Source of the DNA: Methanomassiliicoccales archaeon | GTDB taxonomy: Archaea; Thermoplasmatota; Thermoplasmata; Methanomassiliicoccales; UBA472 | Direction of reading: 5' to 3' | Assembly: GCA_013415865.1 (NCBI GenBank) | Contig: CP058896.1 | Span: forward strand, 124,001 to 188,000 | Length of the DNA stretch: 64,000 nt | Shown here: in pieces, positions 53,212 through 62,295 of the stretch | How positions within the stretch are numbered: position 1 is the first letter of the stretch | Layout: each line of letters begins with the position of its first letter | Program-made: the position numbers and the translations under genes | Notes under the pieces: generated by a model | The model's input: the letters and a program-made list of their open reading frames with translations, nothing else | The model's database searches: none | What the model was told of the DNA's origin: nothing

Positions 53212-55716
53212 ATGAGAGAGATGGATGATGGGCAAACATATGCGAACCCGTCCAAACAGAAAAGGAGAAGGGCAAGCTTTGGCGTCACTGGTATGACGTG
53301 TGCGACATGTGCTCAGACCATTACAGAAGCATTAGAGGATCTAGAAGGGATAAATAAAGCCGATGTGAACCTCGTAACGGAGAAGGCGACAATCGAGTAT
53401 GACCCATCGAAGGTGGACATTGAGAAAGTGACCAAGGCCGTCTCAGAAGCGGGGTATGGAGTGATCGTGAACGAGATAACGGTCAGCGTTTCTGGAATGA
53501 CCTGCGCGTCGTGCGTTAAAACTATTGAAGAAAGTTTGAAAGAGCTTGATGGGGTCTTCTCGGCAAATGCTAATCTTGCCACTGAGAAGGTGATGGTGAA
53601 ATACGACCCTGAGAAGGTACGGTTGGGACAGATAAAACAAGCGATCCGTGATGCTGGCTATGAGGTATTGGAGGCAAAGACGATCGATGCGGAACGAGAT
53701 CTGAGAAAAAAGGAGATGCAGAGGCAGAAAAGATTGCTGATCTTCGCACTTTCCTTGGCAATACCGACAATGGTCTTGATGCTGTTGATGATGTTCACAT
53801 CATTGGGTAATGACCATTTCATCCATAAGAACGGAAACTATATTCTATTTGCAATGACAGCGCCTGTTCAGTTCATAGCAGGCTATCAATTCTATATAGG
53901 AACATACAAGGCCTTGCGCAACAAAACGGCGAACATGGACACCTTGATCGCGGTCGGAACGAGCGCCGCATTCTTCTACAGCGCAGCGATAACTTTCTTT
54001 CCAGGATCGGTCCCATATGATGATGTCTACTATGACAGCGCTGCAATGATAATAGCCCTCATCCTGTTCGGAAAATATCTCGAGGCAAAGGCCAAAGGTA
54101 GCACTTCGGAAGCGATAAGGAAGCTTATAGACATACAGGCCAAGACAGCGACCATCTTAAGAGATGGCAAAGAGACCGAGATCCCTTATGAGGATCTGGA
54201 TGTCAATGATATCATGGTCGTGAGGCCAGGGGAGAAGATACCTACCGATGGGGTGGTGGTCGAAGGTCGCTCAGAGGTTGATGAGTCTTTTATAACTGGA
54301 GAAAGTCTTCCAGTGCATAAAGAAGAAGGTTCCGTCGTTATTGGCGGATCGATCAACAAGAACGGCCTGATGAAGATAAGGGCCACCAAGGTTGGAGCTG
54401 ACACAACGCTTGCACAGATAATCAAGTTGGTAGAGGAAGCTCAGACATCGAGGGCCCCCATCCAACGGTTGGCCGACCGGGTCGCGTCCATCTTCGTTCC
54501 TGTCGTCATTCTGATCGCACTCACGTCCTTTTTATTCTGGCTCTTCATCGGGACAACGGTATTCGATGTCAATGAGGCGCACTTCCCCTTTTCTTTGACG
54601 ATCTTCATCTCGGTCCTGGTCATCGCTTGTCCTTGCGCTTTGGGGTTGGCCACCCCTACGGCCATAATGGTGGGGACCGGAAAAGGGGCGGAGATGGGGA
54701 TATTGATCAAAAGCTCAGAAGCCTTAGAGACCGCAGGGAATGTTCAGGTGATGGTGTTCGACAAGACTGGAACGCTCACGAAAGGAGAGCTAGAGGTCAT
54801 CGACATCGTTGGGATAGGATATCGACCAGAACAGGTTTTGTCCATCGCCGGGGTGGCCGAGAAAGGTTCCGAACATCCAATAGGCCAGGCGATAGTGAGA
54901 AGAGCTCAGAAAGAAGGACCGTTGTCTGACCCAGAGTCCTTTGAGAATATTCCGGGGAAGGGGGTCAGGGCCATGGTCGATGGACATATCGTCCTTGTCG
55001 GTTCTAGAAGGTTCATTGAAGGGGAGGGGGTCCAGACCGCGCCTCTCGATGAGGTCTTGTCAGACATGGAGGAGAAAGGACACAGCGTCATGGTATTGGC
55101 GGTCGATGGAAGGGCGGTTGGGGCAATCGGGGTTGCCGATGTCATAAAGGAATCTGCATTGGAAGCCGTCGATGCATTGAAGCGTATGGGGATCGAGGTT
55201 GTAATGATCACTGGGGACAATAGGAAGACCGCGAGGGTGATCGCCGATCAATTAGGGATCAACAAGGTATTGGCAGAAGTGCTCCCAGAAGAAAAAGCTA
55301 AGGAGATAGTAAAGCTTCGATCCGAGGGGAAGGTCGTTGCGATGGCGGGCGATGGTGTGAATGATGCGCCTGCCCTAGCAAAGGCGGACGTGGGGATCGC
55401 CATAGGGTCCGGGACCGATGTCGCGATCGAAGCGGGGGAGATAGTCCTGATCAAGAACGACCTCCGTGACGTGGTGGCAGCTATACAGTTGAGCAAGAGG
55501 ACGATAAGGAAGATCCGTCAGAACCTCTTCTGGGCCTTCGCTTACAATAGTGCTGGAATCCCTATTGCAGCAGGAGTGCTTTTCCCTGTCTTTGGGATCT
55601 TGTTAAGCCCGATAATCGCCGCTGGGGCCATGGCCTTGAGCTCGGTGTCGGTTGTCACAAACGCTGCATTGTTGAAATCATATATCCCTGAGATAAAACA
55701 AAAAGGAGGTGAATGA
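53212..55716 (+). CDS. copA: Copper-exporting P1B-type ATPase
   Basis: The 834-residue protein pumps copper out of the cell. Two N-terminal heavy-metal domains carry GMTCATCAQT and GMTCASCVKT (metal Cys pairs), followed by the A domain with TGESLP, the membrane metal site CPCALGLATPTA, the phosphorylation motif FDKTGTLTKGE, the HP locus motif SEHPIGQAI, and GDGVNDAPALAKADVGIAIGSGTDVA. Length and order match CopA. A tiny YHS-domain gene follows one base after its stop, and an Lrp regulator lies divergent upstream. Confidence 0.97.
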   Translation: MREMDDGQTYANPSKQKRRRASFGVTGMTCATCAQTITEALEDLEGINKADVNLVTEKATIEYDPSKVDIEKVTKAVSEAGYGVIVNEITVSVSGMTCASCVKTIEESLKELDGVFSANANLATEKVMVKYDPEKVRLGQIKQAIRDAGYEVLEAKTIDAERDLRKKEMQRQKRLLIFALSLAIPTMVLMLLMMFTSLGNDHFIHKNGNYILFAMTAPVQFIAGYQFYIGTYKALRNKTANMDTLIAVGTSAAFFYSAAITFFPGSVPYDDVYYDSAAMIIALILFGKYLEAKAKGSTSEAIRKLIDIQAKTATILRDGKETEIPYEDLDVNDIMVVRPGEKIPTDGVVVEGRSEVDESFITGESLPVHKEEGSVVIGGSINKNGLMKIRATKVGADTTLAQIIKLVEEAQTSRAPIQRLADRVASIFVPVVILIALTSFLFWLFIGTTVFDVNEAHFPFSLTIFISVLVIACPCALGLATPTAIMVGTGKGAEMGILIKSSEALETAGNVQVMVFDKTGTLTKGELEVIDIVGIGYRPEQVLSIAGVAEKGSEHPIGQAIVRRAQKEGPLSDPESFENIPGKGVRAMVDGHIVLVGSRRFIEGEGVQTAPLDEVLSDMEEKGHSVMVLAVDGRAVGAIGVADVIKESALEAVDALKRMGIEVVMITGDNRKTARVIADQLGINKVLAEVLPEEKAKEIVKLRSEGKVVAMAGDGVNDAPALAKADVGIAIGSGTDVAIEAGEIVLIKNDLRDVVAAIQLSKRTIRKIRQNLFWAFAYNSAGIPIAAGVLFPVFGILLSPIIAAGAMALSSVSVVTNAALLKSYIPEIKQKGGE

Positions 55717-55717
55717 G

Positions 55718-55861
55718 CTGGCAGTAGACCCCATATGCAAGATGCAGGTAGATGAAAAGACCGCGAAATGGAAGTCGGAATACAAGGGAAAAACCTATTA
55801 TTTCTGTGCGCCGGGATGCAAGAAGAAATTCGATTCCGACCCAGATAAATATCTGAAATGA
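55718..55861 (+). CDS. Small YHS-domain protein, probable CTG start
   Basis: Directly after copA a 47-codon frame encodes AVDPICKMQVDEKTAKWKSE, then YKGKTYYFCAPGCKKKFDSD and PDKYLK, a complete YHS domain with metal-type Cys (CK, FCAPGC). The start is unusual: CTG at 55718 lies eight bases after GGAGG (55705-55709) and gives the normal family N-terminus; the only standard in-frame candidate is GTG overlapping the GGAGGT itself. YHS/TRASH-type domains are linked to copper and other heavy metals, and placement after CopA suggests a copper chaperone or sensor partner. Confidence 0.78.
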   Translation: MAVDPICKMQVDEKTAKWKSEYKGKTYYFCAPGCKKKFDSDPDKYLK

Positions 55862-55934
55862 TAGATGTGAAGTACTTTTTCATTTTTATTTTTCCCAATC
55901 AGTTTATATCGATAGAACAGACTAACCTTATCAA

Positions 55935-58739
55935 ATGAATCAGATGAGGCCAAACCTCGTGATTTTCGGCCGCTCTAAGAATACGGTCAGAGAATATTCA
56001 TCTGTTCTTCGCAACAAAGGTCTCGACGTCTTTCCAACGGTCGAGGTCGTCGATATCGATCCTTTGCTCAAGCTGAAAAAGGTAGATGGGGTGATCACAC
56101 TACATGAAGGAGACATAGATCTGACGAAGAGCGTGGTCGAAAGGGTGAGGTCCCATGACCTTGGTCCCCCCATCATTTGTATGATGGCTCGGCTTGACAA
56201 GGAACTTGTTCTATCGTTGATCGACCAAACGGATGTCCATTTCGTCGAGGGTGGCATCGAGGATATCGATGTCTGTCTCTGCAAGATACGAATGTTGATG
56301 GATAAGAAAAAAAGGCTAATGCATCCCGCATCATCCGATCTGAAATTATATGAGACCATCCAGGATATGGTCGATTGGTCGTGGAAGATAGGTCCTGAAG
56401 GTCAATTTGTATATAGCAGGACGTCCAGATCGGTGGCCTTGGGATATGATAATCAGGACTTGACCTCGATGTCGATCTTTGATCTTGTCCCTGTGATAAA
56501 CAGGGAGGATCTTTCTACAAGGCTCGAAAGTGCAAGGGCCAAAATGGCCCCGTTGAAATTGGATGACCTGAAGATCGTCTCGTCATCAGGAAGGGTACTG
56601 CACTTCATTGTAAGGGCGATCCCTCTACCGATGATGGACGGGTCTTTTGCAGGGTTCATAGGATTCTGCATCGATAACACTGAGAAGGTCGAGGCCTTGG
56701 AAATGGCCAACAAAGCCCGCGAATGGAATTCTCTGATCATAGAGTCCATTCCAGAGGCCATCGTGGTGGTGAAGATGGATGGTGAGGTCGTTGCCGCGAA
56801 CGTAAAAGCTACCGAGATGTTCGGATATCGTTCGCAAGAAGAGGCCATTGGAGAACAAGCATTGGACCTCATCCCTGATTACGAGAAGGCTCGGGTCACA
56901 GAGGACCTGGCCTTGGTGAAAAAAGGCGTATGTCTAGGCATCAGGAGATACGATGTCCTGAGACTAGATGGCAGCTCCTTCAAGGCGGAAGTGAACTACG
57001 CAAGCCTTTTGAACGATATCACGGGAAGACCTGAGCTGCTGGTCCTTATTATAAGGGACATCACCGAGAGCGAAAGGGCGGCAAATGAGCTGGAGGTAAG
57101 CAGGTCACGGTACAAGCAGATCCTTGAGAACATCCCAGGATTCATTTTTGAGACTGACATGGACCTCTGCCTGACCTTCATCAGTCCTTCGTGCAGGGCC
57201 TATGGTTTCTTTGAGGAGGAGCTTATCGGAAAACCCCTGTTCGACCTGATTTCAGAAAAAGACAGGGTGAAGATAGCAGGCGAGCTTGAGGATAGGCTTG
57301 ATGATCATAGCTTCAACAACATAATCTTCAGGATGCCCGATGCGAAAGGCAAGGAACGGGTCATGATCATGAGCGGTTCGCCATTTTCAGGCTCAGGCAA
57401 TACCCAAATGGGTTATCGTTGCATCGTCCGGGATGTGACCGAGAACATGTACCGTCTCAGGGAGATGGACGACACTTGGGTGCTTTATAACATGAGCCTA
57501 GAGAACATCGGCGAATACATCTGGGCAACAGACCTGGATAGAAGGATAACATACATAAGTCCTGAGCTGAGAAGGACCTGTGACATCGCCACAGGCATGA
57601 GCATTGATGAGGCTTGTACCAATACCATGGAGCCCTCTTACCGGCAGCGATTGATAGAATTGTTAGATCAAATGCTCCCAAAAGAGCGATCATTAGAGGA
57701 GGGCGACAGGGCATCGAGAACGATAGAGGTCGAGATGAAGAGAAGGGACGGTTCAACTATATGGATCGACCACAGGATCTCGATCCTCAGGGACGCTTCC
57801 GGTTCCCCCACTGGTATTTTTGGCCTAGGAAGGGACATCACGGAGAGGAAAAGATCGCATCAGAAAGCTCTTGAGTCATTCAATCTTTTGAAAAATGCAT
57901 TTTGGAAATTTCCCGATCCTTTACTGGTGGTCGACACCAAACATAGAGGGCTTCAAGTACTAGACTGCAACAAAGCATCCATTCAGGAATTGGGATACGC
58001 ATATGATGAGCTCGTTGGCAAGCGGCTTAACGAGATCGTAATGGGACTGGACATCGAAAAAGTGCTCGATCTGAGGGACAGGATGATCAAAGGTGAGAGC
58101 GTCACCATAGAAGGGGTGCATAGGAGAAAGGACGGGTCTCTTTTTGATGTGGAGACGAAGATGTTCCTGGCAGAGATGGGCTCTAGGCCTGCGGTCTTCT
58201 GCTCCACAAGGAACATAACAGAGCTTAAAAGAAATATAGCATGCCATGAAAGGGAACGCTCGGAACTTTTGATGTTAAAAAATGTCATCAGGTCGATCGG
58301 GATCTGTAACTTTCCTGAAGAGCTCCTGGAAATGATAATGCCAATGGTAAGGGAAGGCATGGGGTTTGATTTGGCAGCCCTTTTCATTTTTGAAGAGGGG
58401 AGGGTAGAGATGTTGCGTTTTGATGGGTTGGACGTTCACAGTCCATTAGAGATGTTCGGTGACGACCCATTTATCAAGGCATTTATCGTCAATAAGATTG
58501 TTCAAAATGGACCTGAGTTCTATGATCAAATGTCTGATGGTCCATATGGGGCGAAGGAGCTAGGGATCGATGCTTTATGCTCTCTGCCGTTCTCCATGGG
58601 AAAAAAGCGTTATATCAGTATATTGATGGCCAATGTCAAGAATAGAGAGTTCACACGATCAGACAAAGAGACGTTGATCTCGGTCTGGACCCTTTTGAAC
58701 GAAGCAATAGAAAAGTATCACCTAAAATCGCGATTTTGA
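55935..58739 (+). CDS. Multi-PAS/GAF sensor protein without kinase domain
   Basis: The 934-residue protein starts with a receiver-like region (VIFGRSKNTVREYSSVLRNKG; PPIICMMARLD) that has no clear phospho-Asp pocket. About five PAS domains follow, recognised by repeats such as SIPEAIVVVKMDGEVVAANVKATEMFGY, NIPGFIFETDMDLCLTFISPSC, YIWATDLDRRITYISPELRR and FPDPLLVVDTKHRGLQVLDCNKAS, each ending near a PAC motif (RDITE, RDVTEN, GRDITERK, TRNITE). A C-terminal GAF-like domain (LEMIMPMVREGMGFDLAALFIFEEG) completes it. No histidine kinase, cyclase or HTH domain is present, so the output must be through protein contacts. The ligands cannot be told. Confidence 0.88.
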   Translation: MNQMRPNLVIFGRSKNTVREYSSVLRNKGLDVFPTVEVVDIDPLLKLKKVDGVITLHEGDIDLTKSVVERVRSHDLGPPIICMMARLDKELVLSLIDQTDVHFVEGGIEDIDVCLCKIRMLMDKKKRLMHPASSDLKLYETIQDMVDWSWKIGPEGQFVYSRTSRSVALGYDNQDLTSMSIFDLVPVINREDLSTRLESARAKMAPLKLDDLKIVSSSGRVLHFIVRAIPLPMMDGSFAGFIGFCIDNTEKVEALEMANKAREWNSLIIESIPEAIVVVKMDGEVVAANVKATEMFGYRSQEEAIGEQALDLIPDYEKARVTEDLALVKKGVCLGIRRYDVLRLDGSSFKAEVNYASLLNDITGRPELLVLIIRDITESERAANELEVSRSRYKQILENIPGFIFETDMDLCLTFISPSCRAYGFFEEELIGKPLFDLISEKDRVKIAGELEDRLDDHSFNNIIFRMPDAKGKERVMIMSGSPFSGSGNTQMGYRCIVRDVTENMYRLREMDDTWVLYNMSLENIGEYIWATDLDRRITYISPELRRTCDIATGMSIDEACTNTMEPSYRQRLIELLDQMLPKERSLEEGDRASRTIEVEMKRRDGSTIWIDHRISILRDASGSPTGIFGLGRDITERKRSHQKALESFNLLKNAFWKFPDPLLVVDTKHRGLQVLDCNKASIQELGYAYDELVGKRLNEIVMGLDIEKVLDLRDRMIKGESVTIEGVHRRKDGSLFDVETKMFLAEMGSRPAVFCSTRNITELKRNIACHERERSELLMLKNVIRSIGICNFPEELLEMIMPMVREGMGFDLAALFIFEEGRVEMLRFDGLDVHSPLEMFGDDPFIKAFIVNKIVQNGPEFYDQMSDGPYGAKELGIDALCSLPFSMGKKRYISILMANVKNREFTRSDKETLISVWTLLNEAIEKYHLKSRF

Positions 58740-58779
58740 AAACAATGATGAGGGGGGAAAACCCCCACCTCGATCATTC

Positions 58780-60369
58780 TCAGTGTTTCTTTTCCTTAGG
58801 ATGCTGATGCACAGCCTCGGCCCGCTCTTTCTTTGCACGCTCCTGCTCGTACATCTCCATCCTTTCCTCTACATCTTTGCTCTTCGGGATGGCCTGCTTT
58901 ACGACCGCCATAGCACCCATTCCCAGCTCGAAGAGCATGGGTGGGATCTTGATATTTCCTCTGATAGACGTACCCACCATCTTCCCAGGGTTCATAATGT
59001 CGGTGGGGTCGATGGTGTTCTTGATCATGCGTATATATTTTGCCCCTGGTCCCCGTATCTTGTCCAGGTTAGATGCGAAGAACGAACCGAAACCGAGAGG
59101 ACGACCACCATATTCATAGGATATGTCTGATAGCTTGCTGTTGAACCCGAAAGATGTGAGGTTCACAAGGTTGTCGAAGTCCGCCAGGTAGTAGGGCATG
59201 AACATCACTGTGTTGCGGTCCGCGACCGTCCCAATTATCGCCCCGGTCATGTTCAGCTGGTCCAAAAGCTTGTTCGTCCTCTTTGTGAACTCAGCAAAGT
59301 GCTTCAAGGGGACTATCACCTCACCAGGGATGCTGCCGAGTCCTATCTCGCGGACCCTGAACTCGTAACAGCGCTCCTCCCATTCATGTTCGGCGACCTC
59401 ATCGCTCATCCTTTTTGCCCCATGCTTGGCCATGATCTCGTCAATGACCTTTTCCTCATAGGCGACGACCTCCTTTGCACCCTCGAGCTCGATGTTCACC
59501 ATAGCTCCTACCTCGGGGGCGTGGCGCCCTATCTTCCGGAGCATCTCAAAGTGCTTTCCATCTGAGAAACCTATATGTAACGGGTCAACGCGCTTGCGGA
59601 GTATCTCCATGAGAGGCGCCCCTGCGGCCTCTAGGCTATCAAAGGCATATGATAGTGCCTTCATGACCTCTGGTGCAGGTACCAACTTCAATGTAACCTT
59701 GCAGATCAGTCCCAAGGTCCCTTCAGAGCTGCATATGAGCCTTTGAAGGTTATAACCCGACATGTTGTCCGCAACAAGGTCGAAACCGGTGTTTATCAGG
59801 GTGCCATCAGGCATTACCACCTCCATGTTGCGGATGTTATCTGCCGCCCCTCCGTACTTCATTGATCCCATTCCGATGCCGCCTGTGGAGATCCACCCTC
59901 CTATTGTGGCTGATGGGAAGGAAGAAGGGTACGAACCGAGAAGAAGGCCTTTTTCAAGACATGCCTCGTAGACCTGTTTCCACGTCGCTCCTGGCTGCAC
60001 TGTTACCGTGAGATCTACTGGGTTGATGTCAAGGATATTGTTCATAAGGCCAGTAAAATCCACCAATATTCCACCAAAGACGGGCATGGACCCGCCCAGC
60101 CCCCACGTCGAGGAGCCGCGCGGTGTTATAGGTACTCCTTCCTCATAGGCGATCTTGACTATCTTGACCACATCATCAGTGTTCCTAGGCCTTACGACGA
60201 CATCTGGCACGTTTTTGAATGCAATCTGCGTCTCCTTTGGCAAAGGTGCAAGGTCGTGGCTGTAGAGCAACCTTTCCATCTTGCTCGTCTTCACGTTCTC
60301 GTGCCCGATCGCGTCCCTCAGCCTGGAAACGAGCTGGGGGTTTGCCGTGTTATCCTCTTTTGAATCCAT
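58780..60369 (-). CDS. FAD-linked oxidase (GlcD / D-lactate dehydrogenase-like)
   Basis: The 529-residue protein has the PCMH FAD-binding domain (VVRPRNTDDVVKIVKIAYEEGVPITPRGSSTWGLGGSMP; GSYPSSFPSATIGGWISTGGIGMGSMKYGG) and the FAD-linked oxidase C-terminal domain (KVTLKLVPAP; NPGKMVGTSIRG). It belongs to the VAO/PCMH family of D-2-hydroxyacid dehydrogenases and alkylglycerol-phosphate synthases. In an anaerobic archaeon it may oxidise D-lactate or glycolate, or be a lipid ether enzyme. No Fe-S partner (GlcF) is adjacent, and the tail is Lys/His-rich (RAEAVHQHPKEKKH). A TATA-like element lies near 60430 on its upstream side. Confidence 0.88.
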   Translation of the reverse strand: MDSKEDNTANPQLVSRLRDAIGHENVKTSKMERLLYSHDLAPLPKETQIAFKNVPDVVVRPRNTDDVVKIVKIAYEEGVPITPRGSSTWGLGGSMPVFGGILVDFTGLMNNILDINPVDLTVTVQPGATWKQVYEACLEKGLLLGSYPSSFPSATIGGWISTGGIGMGSMKYGGAADNIRNMEVVMPDGTLINTGFDLVADNMSGYNLQRLICSSEGTLGLICKVTLKLVPAPEVMKALSYAFDSLEAAGAPLMEILRKRVDPLHIGFSDGKHFEMLRKIGRHAPEVGAMVNIELEGAKEVVAYEEKVIDEIMAKHGAKRMSDEVAEHEWEERCYEFRVREIGLGSIPGEVIVPLKHFAEFTKRTNKLLDQLNMTGAIIGTVADRNTVMFMPYYLADFDNLVNLTSFGFNSKLSDISYEYGGRPLGFGSFFASNLDKIRGPGAKYIRMIKNTIDPTDIMNPGKMVGTSIRGNIKIPPMLFELGMGAMAVVKQAIPKSKDVEERMEMYEQERAKKERAEAVHQHPKEKKH

Positions 60370-60516
60370 CTGTAACCCTCAGGTCAATGATGTTAACAAG
60401 ATTGTAACCCGAAACTCATCATCCTATTTTAAATGTATTGCATACTGGCGATGGTGGAAACTAAATATCCCTTCTAAAAGAATAAACGTTCATTTTTATA
60501 TGGATGTCAGAAAGGT

Positions 60517-60805
60517 GGTCCGAGGATTACTGGGTCTCTGGGTACTTCGAACTCCGGCACCGTCAAGGGCATCTGCAGATCTCCGAGATCGTTGAGCCGT
60601 GTTCGCCCGTTCTCCGAACTGACTGGCCCGTCCTTGGACGGCAGACATGTTCTGGAATCCGCTCGAGGGGCACAGGTTTTTCACACTGTGTTTCCTTGTT
60701 GCGGACCGAAGCAAGAGCTTCGCAGCGAGACAGACACCATGGACATCATCCACAAATGATGCTGATATCAGTCTGCTTTCTCCAGAGCCTTTCAGCCTCC
60801 GGACC
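60517..60805. ncRNA. Candidate structured RNA, strand unresolved
   Basis: The 535-base gap between the oxidase and the coiled-coil gene has no convincing coding frame, but its ends pair in register. GGTCCG (60517-60522) pairs with CGGACC (60800-60805), AGG with CCT, CTG (60530-60532) with CAG (60793-60795), GG with CC, and CTCTGG (60536-60541) with CCAGAG (60782-60787). Interior hairpins include GAAGC-AAGA-GCTTC and a CACAG/CTGTG stem. TATA-like elements stand about 20-30 bases outside both ends (tttatatg at 60495-60502 for plus, ttatat upstream on minus). The size (about 289 nt) and GC content above the surroundings fit a stable RNA. It lacks the SRP helix 8 sequence and RNase P motifs on either strand. 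Confidence 0.5.
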
Positions 60806-60904
60806 GTATAATATGTAGGATGCCCTGAATATAAGTAATCTTCGGAGCCGAAATTTCGATTCTTCCAGATGGGGCTCTATGCGTTGCAATCGTGACGATT
60901 GTCG

Positions 60905-61138
60905 TCATTTCTTAGCCTTCTTCAGTTCCTCCAATTCTGCCCTTTTTTCAGAGATCTTCTTTGAGATCTTCTCCATCCTGGCCTCGGTCTTGGCCTTTAT
61001 CTTATCATATTTCTCCTGGCTGATCTCCTTTCTCTCAAGCTCACGGTGATGTTCGTCCAGCTCTTTTCTGTAGTCGGCCTTTAGAGCGTTCAATTTTTTT
61101 ATCTTCTCCTCGATCTTCTTGATCTTGTCCCCGAACAT
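60905..61138 (-). CDS. Small coiled-coil protein
   Basis: The 77-residue protein is made of Lys, Glu, Ile and Leu in heptad-like order (KIKKIEEKIKKLNALKADY; KIKAKTEARMEKISKKISEKRAELEELKKAKK), predicting two antiparallel or one long coiled coil. No catalytic residues are visible. It is alone between the RNA candidate and the GIY-YIG gene on the same strand. Function unknown; similar small coiled-coil proteins are common in Thermoplasmata and methanogens. Confidence 0.7.
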   Translation of the reverse strand: MFGDKIKKIEEKIKKLNALKADYRKELDEHHRELERKEISQEKYDKIKAKTEARMEKISKKISEKRAELEELKKAKK

Positions 61139-61207
61139 CCCTGCTCCTCCTTTATGATGTAATGAACCATGTCGATCTTAAACTCAGACCTCTGACCCTG
61201 ATGTGAA

Positions 61208-61636
61208 TCAGCTTAGCTCGTTCAGTAACCTTGGCAATACCGATTCCTCGATCCTATGGAGATGTGCCGGGCAATCGCAATCTGAAGAGCCGAACCCTTT
61301 GCATACCACCTCTGAACCGTTGAACCTATCGATCGTGCCATTGATCTCGCATTCATTGTCCGGCCCTTCAACGAGGAAGGCTGAGATCGGCTCAGCGACC
61401 TCCAATAGGTAATCTATATGCCAATGTCTCTTTTTTTTCTTTGAGAAATGCCGTCCGACCCTTGATTCTAGTCCGCTCTGGGCAGAGCCCACATAGGCAT
61501 ATAAACCCGCTTTGAAGCTACAACTCCCTAACGACCCTATCTCAAGGGTAGTATCCTGTGCGAGGTCGATTATGAGAACGTAGGAGCCCCTATGGAGCGA
61601 CCTTGTTCCCTTCACAACCGCAGCGGCATCTCTCAT
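61208..61636 (-). CDS. GIY-YIG nuclease-like DUF123 protein
   Basis: The 142-residue protein matches the DUF123 family of GIY-YIG-like nucleases: GSYVLIIDLAQDTTLEIGSLGSCSFKAGLYAYVGSAQSGLESRVGRHF, then HWHIDYLL and a Cys-rich end (CKGFGSSDCDCPAHLHRI). In some archaea and bacteria this domain is fused to endonuclease III, linking it to repair. Here it is free-standing. The flavoprotein gene is 12 bases upstream on the same strand, so they may be co-transcribed. Confidence 0.85.
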   Translation of the reverse strand: MRDAAAVVKGTRSLHRGSYVLIIDLAQDTTLEIGSLGSCSFKAGLYAYVGSAQSGLESRVGRHFSKKKKRHWHIDYLLEVAEPISAFLVEGPDNECEINGTIDRFNGSEVVCKGFGSSDCDCPAHLHRIEESVLPRLLNELS

Positions 61637-61648
61637 CTCAGACCTGCC

Positions 61649-62206
61649 TTATCTCGTCTTTGATGCAAGAGAAGCTACGCGCTCCCCAAGAGCCCTTGCG
61701 GCCTTCATGCTCTTTTCGTCACCTTTTGCGGCCCCGAGATCTCTGACATAAGAATGCGCAAAGGCATAGGGGGGCAGGACCATACCTTGCAGCGTCATAA
61801 AGTCCAAAATGACCGAGGTCGTGAGCTCGTGACCTGCCCTCCCACCTACGGCGATGACGCCTCCGACCTTTCCTTCCAGCTTCTTGCCCATCTTTGAAAG
61901 CAGGTAGGTCCTGTCAAGGAAGGCCTTGGTCTGTGATGTCATGCTTCCGAAGTAGATCGGAGTACCTATGATGATCGCATCAGCCTCCATGAGCTTGGCA
62001 TATATCGGCTGCATATCATCCTCGATCAGGCACTTCCCACCTTGCCCACAGGTCGGATGTGCCACGCAGCCTTTGATGTCCTTCCCTGCCAACGTTACTA
62101 TTTCGACCTCTGCGCCCTTTGACCTTGCTCCTTCCAATGCCTCAGCTACCAAAAGCTCGGTGTTCCCGCCCGCTCTTGGGCTCCCGGATATGCCTATAAC
62201 CTTCAA
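61649..62206 (-). CDS. Flavodoxin-fold NAD(P)H-dependent FMN reductase / iron-sulfur flavoprotein-like
   Basis: The 185-residue protein binds FMN: MKVIGISGSPRAGGNTELLV is the phosphate loop, and IIIGTPIYFGSMTSQTKAFLDR the second FMN contact. A short Cys set, CVAHPTCGQGGKC, lies where iron-sulfur flavoproteins of methanogens carry a compact four-Cys [4Fe-4S] motif, but only three Cys are present, so cluster binding is uncertain. It probably passes electrons from NAD(P)H or ferredoxin to an unknown acceptor. Confidence 0.85.
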   Translation of the reverse strand: MKVIGISGSPRAGGNTELLVAEALEGARSKGAEVEIVTLAGKDIKGCVAHPTCGQGGKCLIEDDMQPIYAKLMEADAIIIGTPIYFGSMTSQTKAFLDRTYLLSKMGKKLEGKVGGVIAVGGRAGHELTTSVILDFMTLQGMVLPPYAFAHSYVRDLGAAKGDEKSMKAARALGERVASLASKTR

Positions 62207-62295
62207 GGTTCCACCTGGATGACAATGACCGTGACCGATAGTAAAATTTGTCGATTGAGCCGTTGCGCTTGAAGACCTGAGACAATGCCTAGGTT

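Noticed and set aside
60496-60753. Minus-strand open frame of 85 codons in the RNA candidate
   Set aside because: The peptide is low in hydrophobic order, has no domain, and runs through base-paired stems; it looks like chance.
60496-60805. SRP (7S) RNA
   Set aside because: Size and paired ends fit, but the universal helix 8 sequence with its GGAA loop and GGGAGCA side is missing on both strands, as is the UGUAA-type motif of the Alu part. I therefore call it only an unassigned structured RNA.
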